From Microbispora siamensis (GTDB taxonomy: Bacteria; Actinomycetota; Actinomycetes; Streptosporangiales; Streptosporangiaceae), in contig NZ_BOOF01000018.1 of the NCBI RefSeq assembly GCF_016863095.1, positions 174,272 to 238,271 on the forward strand: 64,000 nt of DNA, in the 5' to 3' direction. Below, piece after piece: positions 53,130-61,305 of the stretch. The position numbers were made by a program, and so were the translations under genes. Under the pieces are notes generated by a model. That model was given only the letters and a program-made list of their open reading frames with translations, was not told where the DNA came from and ran no database searches. Each line of letters begins with the position of its first letter. Positions within the stretch are counted from its first letter, which is position 1.

Positions 53130-54434
53130 TCACGATCTCGCCCCTGGCGTGCGTCTTCCGTGCCACGCCTCCGCGAGCAGCTCGTAGGAGCGGACCCGGT
53201 CGGCGTGCCCGTGCGTGATGGTCGTGACGAGCAGCTCGTCGGCGCCCGTGACCCGCTGGAGCACGCGCAGCCGCTCCGCGACCGTCTCCGGTGAGCCCGC
53301 GAACTGGGTGTCCACGCGGTCGGCCACCAGCTCCCTGTCGGCATCGCTCCAGACGTGCGCGTCCGCCTCCTCGGGCGTCGGATAGGGGATCGCCCCCTGG
53401 CCCGTGCGGATGGCGCGCACCCAGAGGCCGTACGGTTTGGCCAGTTCCCTGGCCGTCGCGTCGTCCTCCGCCACGACCACGTCCGCCGAGACGACGACGT
53501 ACGGCTCGGACAGCACCTTGGAGGGGGTGAACGCCTCCCGGTAGGCCTCCACGGCCTCCAGCACCGACGCCGGGCTGACGTGGTAGTTGGCGGCGAACGG
53601 CAGGCCGCGCTCCCCCGCCACCTTCGCGCTCTGCCCGCCGCTGCTGCCGAGGATCCACAGCTCCACCTCGGCGCCCTCACCCGGCACGGCGTGCGCCGCG
53701 ATCCCGTCCGCCGACCGGTAGGTGCCCTCCAGGAAGGCGACGACCTCGTCGACCTGCTCGGCGAAGTCGGGGGTCCGCGCGCCCGGCTGTTGCAGCAGCG
53801 CGGCCTGGAGGGCGAGCTGCGGAGAGCGGGCCAGCTCGGCGAAGGAGAACGCGGGCGGGATCAGCAGCCCGTCCACCACCCGGGACTCACGGGGTCCGGA
53901 GGTCCGGGCGGCCTCGGGAGCCCGGCCGGCCTCCGCCACGGCCTCCGCCACGGCCTCCGCCACGGCCTCCGCCCTGCGCTGCCCGGACCGGCCGAGCCCG
54001 AGGTCGATCCGGCCGGGATGGAGCGCGTCGATCAGGCCGAACTGCTCGACCACCGCGATGGGCGTCTGGTGGCCGAGCTGCACCGCGCCGGAGCCCACCC
54101 TGATGTGGTTCGTCGCGGCCGCGATGAGGCCGATGAGCACCGCCGGGGCCGAGCTCGCGACGCCGGCCGCGAAGTGGTGCTCGGCCACCCAGTAGCGGAG
54201 GTAGCCGAGACGCTCGGCGTGGCGGGCGAGGTCGATGCTGTTGCGCAACGCGTCTCCCGCGCCGCTGCCGGACGGGATCGGGGACAGGTCGAGGATCGAC
54301 AGGGGAACCGGCCGGTTGCCCGGCTGCGCAGTGCCGACCGGCTGCGCTGTGCTGCCCGGCTGCGCAGTGCCGACCGGCTGCGCTGTGCTACCCGGCTGCG
54401 CAGTGGGCTGTGCTGTCGGCTGGGGAACGCTCAT
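53130..54434 (-). CDS. LLM flavin-dependent oxidoreductase, MsnO8/YhbW-like, with repeat insertions
   Basis: 434 residues from ATG 54434, coupled to the upstream LLM stop. The core is single-subunit luciferase-like: LSILDLSPIPSGSG, RYWVAEHHFAAGVASSAPAVLIG (read in parts), RVGSGAVQLGHQTPIAVVEQFG, LHPGRIDLGLGRSGQ, WILGSSGGQSAKVAGERGLPFAANYH. Two low-complexity segments come from DNA repeats: an N-terminal S-T-A-Q-P tail (54317-54405) and a V-A-E-A insert (53928-53975) just after the GLGRSG strand. It is of a different subfamily from the DszA-like proteins, and the natural substrate is unknown. Confidence 0.88.
   Translation of the reverse strand: MSVPQPTAQPTAQPGSTAQPVGTAQPGSTAQPVGTAQPGNRPVPLSILDLSPIPSGSGAGDALRNSIDLARHAERLGYLRYWVAEHHFAAGVASSAPAVLIGLIAAATNHIRVGSGAVQLGHQTPIAVVEQFGLIDALHPGRIDLGLGRSGQRRAEAVAEAVAEAVAEAGRAPEAARTSGPRESRVVDGLLIPPAFSFAELARSPQLALQAALLQQPGARTPDFAEQVDEVVAFLEGTYRSADGIAAHAVPGEGAEVELWILGSSGGQSAKVAGERGLPFAANYHVSPASVLEAVEAYREAFTPSKVLSEPYVVVSADVVVAEDDATARELAKPYGLWVRAIRTGQGAIPYPTPEEADAHVWSDADRELVADRVDTQFAGSPETVAERLRVLQRVTGADELLVTTITHGHADRVRSYELLAEAWHGRRTPGARS
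53928..53975. repeat. 12-bp tandem repeat, 4 copies, inside the LLM gene
   Basis: Unit GGCCTCCGCCAC at 53928, 53940 and 53952; the copy at 53964 ends CCT. Encodes VAEA repeats. Confidence 0.85.
54317..54405. repeat. 36-bp tandem repeat, 2.5 copies, in the LLM N-terminus
   Basis: Two identical 36-bp units at 54317 and 54353 and a partial third at 54389. Each unit is itself a diverged 18-bp duplication. Encodes the Q-P-x-x-T-A repeats at the start of the protein ending at 53130. Confidence 0.85.
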
Positions 54435-55627
54435 GCCGGCACTCCGGTGCTCGTGACGGTGCTCTGCGGGGTCGTCGCGGTGCTCTGCGGGGTCGTCGCG
54501 GTGCTCTGCGGGGTTGGCGCGGTGCTCTGCCGGGCCGCGACGGCGTCCTGCGGGGTCGCGCCGTCCGCCTGCGGGGTCCCGGGCACGGCGGGGAACGGCC
54601 TGCTCGGGATCTCCTTGCGCAGCACGGGGGCGATGTCGCTCTGGAACAGCTCCAGCGCCGCCCGGTGCTGGGCCCGGGTCAGGCCGTCGGCGTCCGCACT
54701 GAGGTGCATGACCTCGTGCCCGAGCCGGTCGTGGTAGCGGAGGACCTTGTCGATGATCTGCTGCGGGCTGCCGACGAGGATCGAGCCGCGCTCGATGGCG
54801 TCCTCCAGCGAGTGGAAGACCGGCTCCACGCCCGACTTGCGGAACAGCGCGACCCGGGCGTCGTAGATCGGCCGGTAGGTCGCGATCGCCTCCTGGGAGG
54901 TGCGCGCCGCGTAGAAGCCGGCGCTGCCCGCGCCCACCAGCGCGTCGGCGGGGTCGTGCCCGTAGTGCGCCCACCGTTCGCGGTAGTGGTCGACCAGTTC
55001 GGCGTACGGCTCGATGGGGTTGGTGACGTTCGCCGAGAACAGCGGGTCGCCGTAGCGGGCGGCCAGGTCGACCGAGTCCTTGCTGGTGGCGCTGCCGTGC
55101 CAGACCCGGATCGGCTGCTGCAACGGGCGCGGCCAGGTCTCCGCGTCGGTGAGGGACGGCCGGAACCGGCCCTCCCACGTGACCCTGTCCTCCCGCCAGA
55201 GCCTGCGGAACAGCTCGTACGCCTCCCGGTTGCGGTCCCACTGGTCCTCGGGGGTGACGTGGAAGAGCCGCGCCTGGGCCGACCCGTTCCCCTTGCCGAT
55301 GATCAGCTCCAGGCGGCCGCCCGACAGGTGGTCGAGCGTCGCGTAGTCCTCGTACGCCCGCACGGGGTCGAGCAGGCTGAGCGTGGTGACCGCGGTGAAC
55401 AGCCGGATGCGGGAGGTCCGGGCGGCGATGTGACTGAGCACGACGGGCGGCGAGGAGGAGATGAAGGGCCGCTCGTGCCGCTCTCCCACCCCGTAACCGT
55501 CGAAGCCCAGCTCTTCGGCGAGTACGGCGTTGTCCACGACTTCGCGGAACCGCTCGGTGGTGGACCTGGTCTCGCCGGTCAGCGGGTCAGGGCCGTGCGC
55601 GATGAGGGTGATGGCGAGGAATTTCAC
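54431..55627 (-). CDS. LLM flavin-dependent oxidoreductase with repetitive C-terminal tail
   Basis: 398 residues from GTG 55627; the nearest ribosome site, GGGAGG, is 11 nt away, which is long. LLM motifs: LAEELGFDGYGVGERHERPFISSSP (read in parts), RTSRIRLFTAVTTLSLLDPVRAYEDYATLDHLSGGRLELIIGKG (in parts), and VWHGSATSKDSVDLAARYGDPLFSANV (in parts). The catalytic-domain end is near residue 355; the last 35 residues are T-P-Q-S-T repeats from a 21-bp DNA repeat. First gene of the eight-gene operon reaching 47226, just downstream of operator copy 5. Confidence 0.88.
   Translation of the reverse strand: MKFLAITLIAHGPDPLTGETRSTTERFREVVDNAVLAEELGFDGYGVGERHERPFISSSPPVVLSHIAARTSRIRLFTAVTTLSLLDPVRAYEDYATLDHLSGGRLELIIGKGNGSAQARLFHVTPEDQWDRNREAYELFRRLWREDRVTWEGRFRPSLTDAETWPRPLQQPIRVWHGSATSKDSVDLAARYGDPLFSANVTNPIEPYAELVDHYRERWAHYGHDPADALVGAGSAGFYAARTSQEAIATYRPIYDARVALFRKSGVEPVFHSLEDAIERGSILVGSPQQIIDKVLRYHDRLGHEVMHLSADADGLTRAQHRAALELFQSDIAPVLRKEIPSRPFPAVPGTPQADGATPQDAVAARQSTAPTPQSTATTPQSTATTPQSTVTSTGVPA
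54458..54541. repeat. 21-bp tandem repeat, 4 copies, in the LLM C-terminus
   Basis: Units at 54458, 54479, 54500 and 54521 of the form GGTGCTCTGCGGGGTCGTCGC; the first two are identical and the others have a few changes. Encodes the T-P-Q-S-T-A-T tail. Confidence 0.85.
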
Positions 55628-55656
55628 GTGGTCGCATACCTCCCAAAAGGGCTTTA

Positions 55657-55673
55657 CCTACTAACTATGTAGG
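55657..55673. promoter_or_regulatory. Operator copy 5: CCTAC-N7-GTAGG
   Basis: Perfect palindrome CCTAC TAACTAT GTAGG. It covers the -10 of the promoter below and heads the 55627-to-47226 operon. It is about 150 bp from the divergent regulator gene. Confidence 0.8.
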
Positions 55674-55691
55674 AAAACCATGCTTTGTCAA
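55664..55691 (-). promoter_or_regulatory. Promoter of the 55627-to-47226 operon
   Basis: Minus strand: consensus -35 TTGACA (55686-55691), 16-bp spacer, -10 CATAGT (55664-55669), the latter inside operator copy 5. The untranslated leader would be about 30 nt with no leader peptide. Confidence 0.7.
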
Positions 55692-55738
55692 CGGCCGCGA
55701 AGAAGTCCGCCGCACTGACCGAGGTCGTGGCGGAGCCG

Positions 55739-55766
55739 ATGGCAGGATGCTTGCGACAGGTGCCAT
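55739..55766. promoter_or_regulatory. Inverted repeat ATGGCA-N16-TGCCAT before the regulator gene
   Basis: Perfect 6-bp arms, 56 bp before the regulator start at 55822. It could be an autoregulatory site. It does not resemble the CCTAC palindrome. Confidence 0.35.
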
Positions 55767-55821
55767 GACAGTCACGGCGGCAGGGGACGCCGCCGGACCG
55801 CTGAAGAGCCGAAGGAGGGCG

Positions 55822-56769
55822 ATGAGCCGGAAGAACCATCGCGTGGCCGTGCTTGTGCTTGAGGGCGCGAAGCCGCTCGACGTCGGCATCCCCGCGCAGG
55901 TGTTCGCCAGCCGGCCGAGCATGCCGTACGAGGTTCGGGTGTGCGGCGCCGCGCCCGGACTGGTGACCGGCGGCGACGGCCTCTCCTATCACGTGGCCGA
56001 GGGCCTCGACGCCTTCGAGCAGGCCGACACCATATTCATCCCCGGCTATCGGGAGCCGGCGACCACGGAACCGCCGGCCGCGGTCGTCGGCGCACTCATG
56101 GCCGCCCACAAGCGCGGAACCCGGCTCGCGGCCATCTCGACAGGGGCCTTCGCACTGGCGGCGACGGGCCTGCTCGACGGCAAGCGGGCGACGACCCACT
56201 GGCACTACACGAAGGCCCTCGCCGGCAAGCATCCACTCGTGCGGGTGGACGAGAACGTGCTGTTCGTGGACGAGGGCGACGTGCTGACGTCGGCGGGCGC
56301 GGCATCCGGCATCGACCTGTGCCTGCACCTGGTGCGGCGCGACCACGGCGTCGGGCTGTCCAACCACGTGGCGAGACGGCTGGTGGCGGCGCCCTATCGC
56401 AGCGGGGGCCAGGCGCAGTACGTTCCCCGCAGCGTGCCCGAGCCGCTCGGCGACCTGTTCGCCAACACGCGTGAGTGGGCCCTGGCGCACCTGTCCGAAC
56501 GGCTGACCCTCGAGACCCTCGCCCGCCACGCGCGGGTGTCGGCGCGCACCTTCTCCCGGCGGTTCGTGGAGGACACCGGCTACACGCCGATGCAGTGGGT
56601 GCTCCGGGCACGCGTGGACCTGGCGCGCGAACTGCTCGAACGCACCGACCTGGGCGTGGAGCAGATCGCCGACCGGGTCGGGCTCGGCACCGGCGCCAAC
56701 CTGCGCCTGCACTTCCAGCGCATCCTCGGCACCTCCCCCACGGAGTACCGCCACACCTTCTCGGCCTGA
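55822..56769 (+). CDS. GlxA-type AraC-family regulator with DJ-1/PfpI domain
   Basis: 315 residues from ATG 55822, which follows GAAGGAGGGCG; the frame is open further upstream without support. N-terminal DJ-1/PfpI-like domain (about 8-175): VAVLVLEGAKPLDVGIPAQVF, FIPGYREPAT, ISTGAFALAATGLLDGKRATTHWHY (in parts), DVLTSAGAASGIDLCLHLV. C-terminal AraC double helix-turn-helix (about 215-315): TLETLARHARVSARTFSRRFVEDTGYTPMQWV, ending SPTEYRHTFSA. Divergent from the LLM/ABC operon, so it may activate it, but AraC sites are usually direct repeats and the shared palindrome suggests another regulator. Confidence 0.9.
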   Translation: MSRKNHRVAVLVLEGAKPLDVGIPAQVFASRPSMPYEVRVCGAAPGLVTGGDGLSYHVAEGLDAFEQADTIFIPGYREPATTEPPAAVVGALMAAHKRGTRLAAISTGAFALAATGLLDGKRATTHWHYTKALAGKHPLVRVDENVLFVDEGDVLTSAGAASGIDLCLHLVRRDHGVGLSNHVARRLVAAPYRSGGQAQYVPRSVPEPLGDLFANTREWALAHLSERLTLETLARHARVSARTFSRRFVEDTGYTPMQWVLRARVDLARELLERTDLGVEQIADRVGLGTGANLRLHFQRILGTSPTEYRHTFSA

Positions 56770-56914
56770 GCTTCCCGGCACCCGGGTCATGTGGCGAGAT
56801 CCTTGCGAACGGTGGCGAAACTTCTGGCTGGATCCTTGCGCACGCTGTCTTTCGAGCCACTGTCGGCCCGGCACCCGGATGCCGATCATGGAGCGCGGAA
56901 CGAAAGGAACGCCC

Positions 56915-57913
56915 ATGACCCGCATCGCCGTCAACGGATTCGGCCGCATCGGACGCAACACCCTCCGCGCCCTGCTCGAACGTGACAGCGACCTCGAAGT
57001 CGTCGCCGTCAACGACCTCACCGCACCCGAGACCCTCGCGCACCTGCTCAAGTACGACAGCGCGCTCGGCCGCCTCGGCCGCTCCGTCGAGGTCGACGGC
57101 ACCGACCTCGTGGTCGACGGCCGCCGCATCACGGTGCTCGCCGAACGCGAGCCCGCCAAGCTGCCCTGGGCCGAGCTCGGCGTCGGCATCGTGCTGGAGT
57201 CCACCGGCCGCTTCACGAAGGCGGAGGCCGCCCGCGCGCACATCGACGCGGGCGCCAGGCGCGTGCTGGTGAGCGCCCCCTCCGACGGCGCCGACGTCAC
57301 GCTCGCCTACGGCGTGAACACCGAGGCCTACGACCCCGCCCGGCACGTGATCGTCTCGAACGCCTCGTGCACCACGAACGCCCTGGCCCCGCTGGCGTCC
57401 GTGCTCGACGACCTGGCCGGCATCGAGCACGGCTTCATGACCACGGTGCACGCCTACACCCAGGAGCAGAACCTGCAGGACGGCCCGCACCGTGACCTGC
57501 GCCGCGCCCGCGCGGCCGGCGTGAACATCGTGCCCACCACCACCGGGGCCGCCAAGGCCATCGGCCTGGTGCTGCCCAACCTCGACGGCAAGCTGTCGGG
57601 CGACTCGATCCGCGTGCCGGTCCCGGTGGGGTCGATCGTGGAGCTGAACACCACCGTCTCACGCGAGGTCACCCGCGACGAGGTGCTCGCGGCCTACCGC
57701 GCCGCCGCCGACGGCAGGCTCAAGGGCATCCTCGAATACGCCGACGAGCCGCTGGTCTCCAGCGACATCACCGGCCAGCCGGCGTCGTCGATCTTCGACG
57801 CCGCCCTCACCCGCGTCCACGGCAGGCACGTCAAGGTGGTGGCGTGGTACGACAACGAGTGGGGCTTCTCGAACCGGGTCGTCGACACGCTGGAGCTGCT
57901 CGCACGCGGCTGA
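56915..57913 (+). CDS. gap: Glyceraldehyde-3-phosphate dehydrogenase, type I
   Basis: 332 residues from ATG 56915 (GAAAGGAAC site), the normal family length. NAD site VNGFGRIGRNTLRAL, then VVAVNDLTAPETLAHLLKYDS, typical of NAD preference. Catalytic SNASCTTNALAP; phosphate-site HAYTQEQNLQDGPHRDLRRARAA and TTGAAKAIGLVLPNLDGKL; terminal WYDNEWGFSNRV. It converts glyceraldehyde 3-phosphate to 1,3-bisphosphoglycerate. No pgk/tpi neighbours, so it is a solitary copy and perhaps not the main glycolytic one. The upstream gap has a direct repeat GATCCTTGCG (56798 and 56831). Confidence 0.96.
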   Translation: MTRIAVNGFGRIGRNTLRALLERDSDLEVVAVNDLTAPETLAHLLKYDSALGRLGRSVEVDGTDLVVDGRRITVLAEREPAKLPWAELGVGIVLESTGRFTKAEAARAHIDAGARRVLVSAPSDGADVTLAYGVNTEAYDPARHVIVSNASCTTNALAPLASVLDDLAGIEHGFMTTVHAYTQEQNLQDGPHRDLRRARAAGVNIVPTTTGAAKAIGLVLPNLDGKLSGDSIRVPVPVGSIVELNTTVSREVTRDEVLAAYRAAADGRLKGILEYADEPLVSSDITGQPASSIFDAALTRVHGRHVKVVAWYDNEWGFSNRVVDTLELLARG

Positions 57914-57931
57914 GCCCGCCGCACGCGCGGC

Positions 57932-59239
57932 TCACATCGTGAGCTGGTGGTGCCGCCCGGTGCGCCACTCGACCAGCAGCACCGTGGCGTCGTCCTGCAG
58001 TTGGCCGCGCTGGTAGGACAGGATCGAGTGGATCAGGCGGCGCAGGGTCTCCGGGGCGGAGACGCCGTCGGTCTCCCGCCGGATGACGAAGTCGGCGAAG
58101 CGGTCCAGCCCGAACCTGTCCCCGTCCGGGGTCTGTGCCTCGACGATGCCGTCGGTGTAGAACAGCAGCCGGTCGCCGGGCTCGAGCTGGCGGCGCGCGA
58201 GCACGGCGGCCGGGCCCAGGCGGAGACCCATCGGGGTGTCCGGCGGGGAGTCCAGCACGGAGGCCACCCGCCCCTGCCGCAGGACGAGCGGCGGAGGGTG
58301 CCCCCGGTTCACCCAGGTCAGCCATCCGGTGCGGAGATCCAGGTCGGCCAGGACCCCGGTGGCGAAGCGTGAGGTGCCGAACTCTCCGGCGATCGCCTCG
58401 TCGATCGCGTCGCTGACCTCGAGCAGCCCGACCCTGCGCCGGCGGCGGTTGTTGCGGTAGGCGCTCAGGGCGATGGCCGCGGTCAGCCCGGCGGAGGTGT
58501 CGTGCCCCATCGCGTCGAAGATTCCGACGTGGAGGGTGACGCCGTCGAGGGCGTAGTCGAAGGCGTCACCGCCGACGCGGTAGGCCGGCTCCAGCGCGGC
58601 GCTGACCGTCATCGTGTCGGTCGCGAAGTTCCTGATGGGCAGCAGGGTCCATAGCATCTCGGCCGACAGGTGCATCTCCTCGGTGCGTACCAGCCGGACG
58701 AAGGCGTCGCTGTAGGCGCGCTTGCTCACCACCAGCAGCGCGACCAGGCTGCCCAGCTCGGTCGCGATCCGCTCGGTGGTCTCGTCCATCACGGGCACGG
58801 TCACGCCGAGCACCCCGACCCGTTCGGTGCCGTTCAGCATCGGCACCCACAGACGCCGCGCCCCCTCGCTGCCGAGCGGTTCCGCGGCTTCGGCGGCGAA
58901 CGGGTCGGTGGCGGGACGGGCCTGGACGATCTCCAGGTTGCGGTAGGCGCGCCCGGCCAAGGTCGTGTCGATGGAGACGCGGTTCAGCGGCTCGCCGTAC
59001 GCGTCGCGCTGCCCGGGCAGCGGCACGAGATACAGCGGCCGCAGGCTGGCCACGTAGATCATGACCTCGGTGAAACCGAGCGGCTTGACGTGCTCGATCA
59101 CGGAGAGCGCCAGGTCGTCCAACGGCGTCAGATGATGATCGCGCACCAGACCGCCCCAGATGCGCCCGACATCAGGACACCCGTTGACCTGCCGCGGCAC
59201 ATTCCCGACGCTACCCGGCCCCGCTTCATGCGGAGCCAA
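57932..59239 (-). CDS. GAF/PP2C-type (RsbU/SpoIIE) phosphatase
   Basis: Up to 435 residues. TTG 59239 has no ribosome site; GTG 59200 or GTG 59146 may be the real start. GAF-like N-terminal half (about 30-190): LALSVIEHVKPLGFTEVMIY, LWVPMLNGTERVGVLGVTVP. PP2C_SIGMA C-terminal half (about 200-430): EPAYRVGGDAFDYALDG, IFDAMGHDTSAGLTAAIALS with the metal Asp, WVNRGHPPPLVL, GDRLLFYTDGIVEA and DDATVLLVEW. Such proteins dephosphorylate anti-anti-sigma factors. No partner STAS or RsbW gene is adjacent. Confidence 0.9.
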   Translation of the reverse strand: MAPHEAGPGSVGNVPRQVNGCPDVGRIWGGLVRDHHLTPLDDLALSVIEHVKPLGFTEVMIYVASLRPLYLVPLPGQRDAYGEPLNRVSIDTTLAGRAYRNLEIVQARPATDPFAAEAAEPLGSEGARRLWVPMLNGTERVGVLGVTVPVMDETTERIATELGSLVALLVVSKRAYSDAFVRLVRTEEMHLSAEMLWTLLPIRNFATDTMTVSAALEPAYRVGGDAFDYALDGVTLHVGIFDAMGHDTSAGLTAAIALSAYRNNRRRRRVGLLEVSDAIDEAIAGEFGTSRFATGVLADLDLRTGWLTWVNRGHPPPLVLRQGRVASVLDSPPDTPMGLRLGPAAVLARRQLEPGDRLLFYTDGIVEAQTPDGDRFGLDRFADFVIRRETDGVSAPETLRRLIHSILSYQRGQLQDDATVLLVEWRTGRHHQLTM

Positions 59240-59350
59240 TGTGCAGGGCGTACGGAGGCCAGCACCGGCGGGCGCGGCCCGCTCTTAAGACAACCCTCAT
59301 GCAGATGGTCTAGCGTCCCGCCGACGTCACCTCAGGAGAGGAAGGCAATC

Positions 59351-59422
59351 GTGGGACACGATCACCGGGGCACTGTGGGACACGATCATCGGGGCGCTGC
59401 GGGACACGATCACGAGGGCCAG
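59351..59422. repeat. 24-bp tandem repeat, 3 copies, at the dioxygenase N-terminus
   Basis: Units at 59351, 59375 and 59399 of the form GTGGGACACGATCACCGGGG plus four bases, with increasing divergence. Each encodes GHDHxG, so two His and one Asp recur every eight residues ahead of the Tat signal. Confidence 0.85.
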
Positions 59423-60331
59423 AGGGTCAGCCGACGGACCGCCGTCGCCGGGATCGGCGCGATCGGGCTCGGCGCTCTGCTGTCGGCCTGCGGCACGAAG
59501 GCCGGTGACTCGGCCCCGGTCACGACCACGTCGGGAGCCACGGTCTCGATCACACCGACGACGAGCACGTCGGCCGGCTTGACCGGCCTATTCGCCGGTT
59601 CCAACACCTGTGTCCTGACGCCCGCGACCACCCAGGGGCCCTACTACTTCGACGCCGACAAGATCCGCTCCGACATCCGCGAGGACCGGCAGGGCAGGCG
59701 GCTCAAGGTCGCCATCAGGATGCAGGACAGCGAGAAATGCGCGCCGATGGCGAACGCCGTCGTCGAGATCTGGCACTGCGACGCGGCGGGCCTCTACTCG
59801 GGAGCCGAGGCGCAGTCGAGCGGGCAGGGCGGCGGCGGTGCGCCAGGGCCCGGCGGCGGCCCGGGCGGGCCGCCGCCCTCGGGCATGCCGGCCGGAGGAC
59901 CCGGCGGGGCGCCTCCCTCCGGCATGCCGCCGGGAGGACCCGGCGGCGGGCCCTCCGCGAACGACGGGATGGCCGACCTCACCCCCACCGACGACAAGCG
60001 CTACCTGCGCGGCGCCCAGGTCACGGACGAGAACGGCATCGTCGAGTTCACCACGATCTGGCCGGGCTGGTATCGAGGCCGCACCGTGCACATCCACGCG
60101 ATGGTGCATGTCGGCGACCAGCGCACGCTGACGACACAGGTCATGTTCGACGAGGACCTCAACGCGAAGGTGTTCAAGGAGAAGCCGTACTCCGCGCACA
60201 CGGGCAGGGACACCTTCAACGACCACGACGCCATCTACAAGCCCAGCATGCTGATGAAGGTGAGCGAGGACGGCGACGGCTACCTGGGCGTGATCACGTT
60301 CGCCGTCGATCCCGACAAGAACGGGAAATAG
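59351..60331 (+). CDS. Secreted intradiol ring-cleavage dioxygenase-like lipoprotein (Tat signal)
   Basis: 326 residues from GTG 59351, after AGGAGAGGAAGG. The N-terminus has three GHDHxG repeats, then a Tat-like signal VSRRTAVAGIGAIGLGALLSAC with lipobox (in parts). The catalytic domain has TQGPYYFDAD, WHCDAAGLYSG and WPGWYRGRTVHIHAMVHVG, giving the two Tyr and two His iron ligands of the family. A Gly/Pro/Met-rich insert of about 45 residues (about 157-200) follows WHCDAAGLYSG. The family opens catechol-type rings using Fe(III) and O2. Being outside the membrane, its substrate is probably an extracellular aromatic. Confidence 0.88.
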   Translation: MGHDHRGTVGHDHRGAAGHDHEGQRVSRRTAVAGIGAIGLGALLSACGTKAGDSAPVTTTSGATVSITPTTSTSAGLTGLFAGSNTCVLTPATTQGPYYFDADKIRSDIREDRQGRRLKVAIRMQDSEKCAPMANAVVEIWHCDAAGLYSGAEAQSSGQGGGGAPGPGGGPGGPPPSGMPAGGPGGAPPSGMPPGGPGGGPSANDGMADLTPTDDKRYLRGAQVTDENGIVEFTTIWPGWYRGRTVHIHAMVHVGDQRTLTTQVMFDEDLNAKVFKEKPYSAHTGRDTFNDHDAIYKPSMLMKVSEDGDGYLGVITFAVDPDKNGK

Positions 60332-60522
60332 GGCATTGCTCTCGGCAGGCCGCCGGGCCTCGGCGGACACCGGAGGCGCGAGCGGCACCCCGCCGTAGGT
60401 CCCGCCGCAGGTCCCGCCGCCGGCGCGCTCCCCGCTCCTCGCTCTCGCCACGGCGTCCATCGGGTCCCATTGCGCCGATCTTGACGCGGCGGTTCGCCCG
60501 ATATGTGGGAGACTGAGCCCCT

Positions 60523-61137
60523 GTGACCCCCGTGCTCGACCTCGCCGGAATTTTCGTATTCGCCCTGTCAGGCGCGCTGGAGGGCGTACGCAAACGGCTC
60601 GACGCGGTCGGCATCGCGGTGCTCGCGTTCTTCACCGCCGTCGGCGGCGGCATCGTGCGCGACCTTTTCATCGGCGTGCAGCCCGCCGCGCTGCGGGACA
60701 CGTGGTATCTCCTCGTGCCGATCGCGGCCGCCGTCATCGCGTTCTTCTGGCATCCCCAGGTCGAGCGGGCGATGCCCGGGGTGCTGGTCTTCGACGCGGC
60801 GGGCCTCGGCCTGTTCTGCGCGGTCGGGACATCCAAGGCGCTGCACTACGGCCTCGCGCCGATGCACGCCGTGTTCCTCGGGGTCTGCACGGCGGTCGGC
60901 GGCGGCGTCATCAGGGACGTCCTGTCCGGCGAGAAGCCGAGCCTGCTGTACGACCGGGAGCTCTACGCCGTGCCCGCGATGCTCGGCTCGGCGACGATGG
61001 CCGTGCTGTACGCGCTGGGGGTGCGGGGGTTCGTCGCCACCCTGTCCTCGGCGGTGCTCGCCTTCGCGTTCCGCATGCTCGCCATGCGGTACCGCTGGCG
61101 CGCGCCCCTGGCCAGGGGCGTCGGCGGGAGGGAGTGA
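60523..61137 (+). CDS. TRIC/UPF0126-family membrane protein
   Basis: 204 residues from GTG 60523. Two tandem three-helix units, each with a glycine-kinked segment: FTAVGGGIVRDLFIG and CTAVGGGVIRDVLSGEKP. About seven helices. Bacterial homologs form trimeric cation channels related to eukaryotic TRIC and to glycine-transport YadS-like proteins. It seems to be a single-gene unit; the ribosome site is weak. A TTGACG hexamer lies at 60481, without a good -10. Confidence 0.9.
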   Translation: MTPVLDLAGIFVFALSGALEGVRKRLDAVGIAVLAFFTAVGGGIVRDLFIGVQPAALRDTWYLLVPIAAAVIAFFWHPQVERAMPGVLVFDAAGLGLFCAVGTSKALHYGLAPMHAVFLGVCTAVGGGVIRDVLSGEKPSLLYDRELYAVPAMLGSATMAVLYALGVRGFVATLSSAVLAFAFRMLAMRYRWRAPLARGVGGRE

Positions 61138-61305
61138 GCGGAGGGACCCGGCGGAACCTCACGAGGAACTAGCATGACGACCGGGGTCACAGCCCCGGCG
61201 CCACCGCTCGGCACCCGCGGTCGCTCGCACCGGCAGGCGACCGGGGCCGCGCCCGGTCCGCGAGTGCGTGCGGTGGGCGCGCCTGCCGACACCGGAGGAG
61301 AGACG

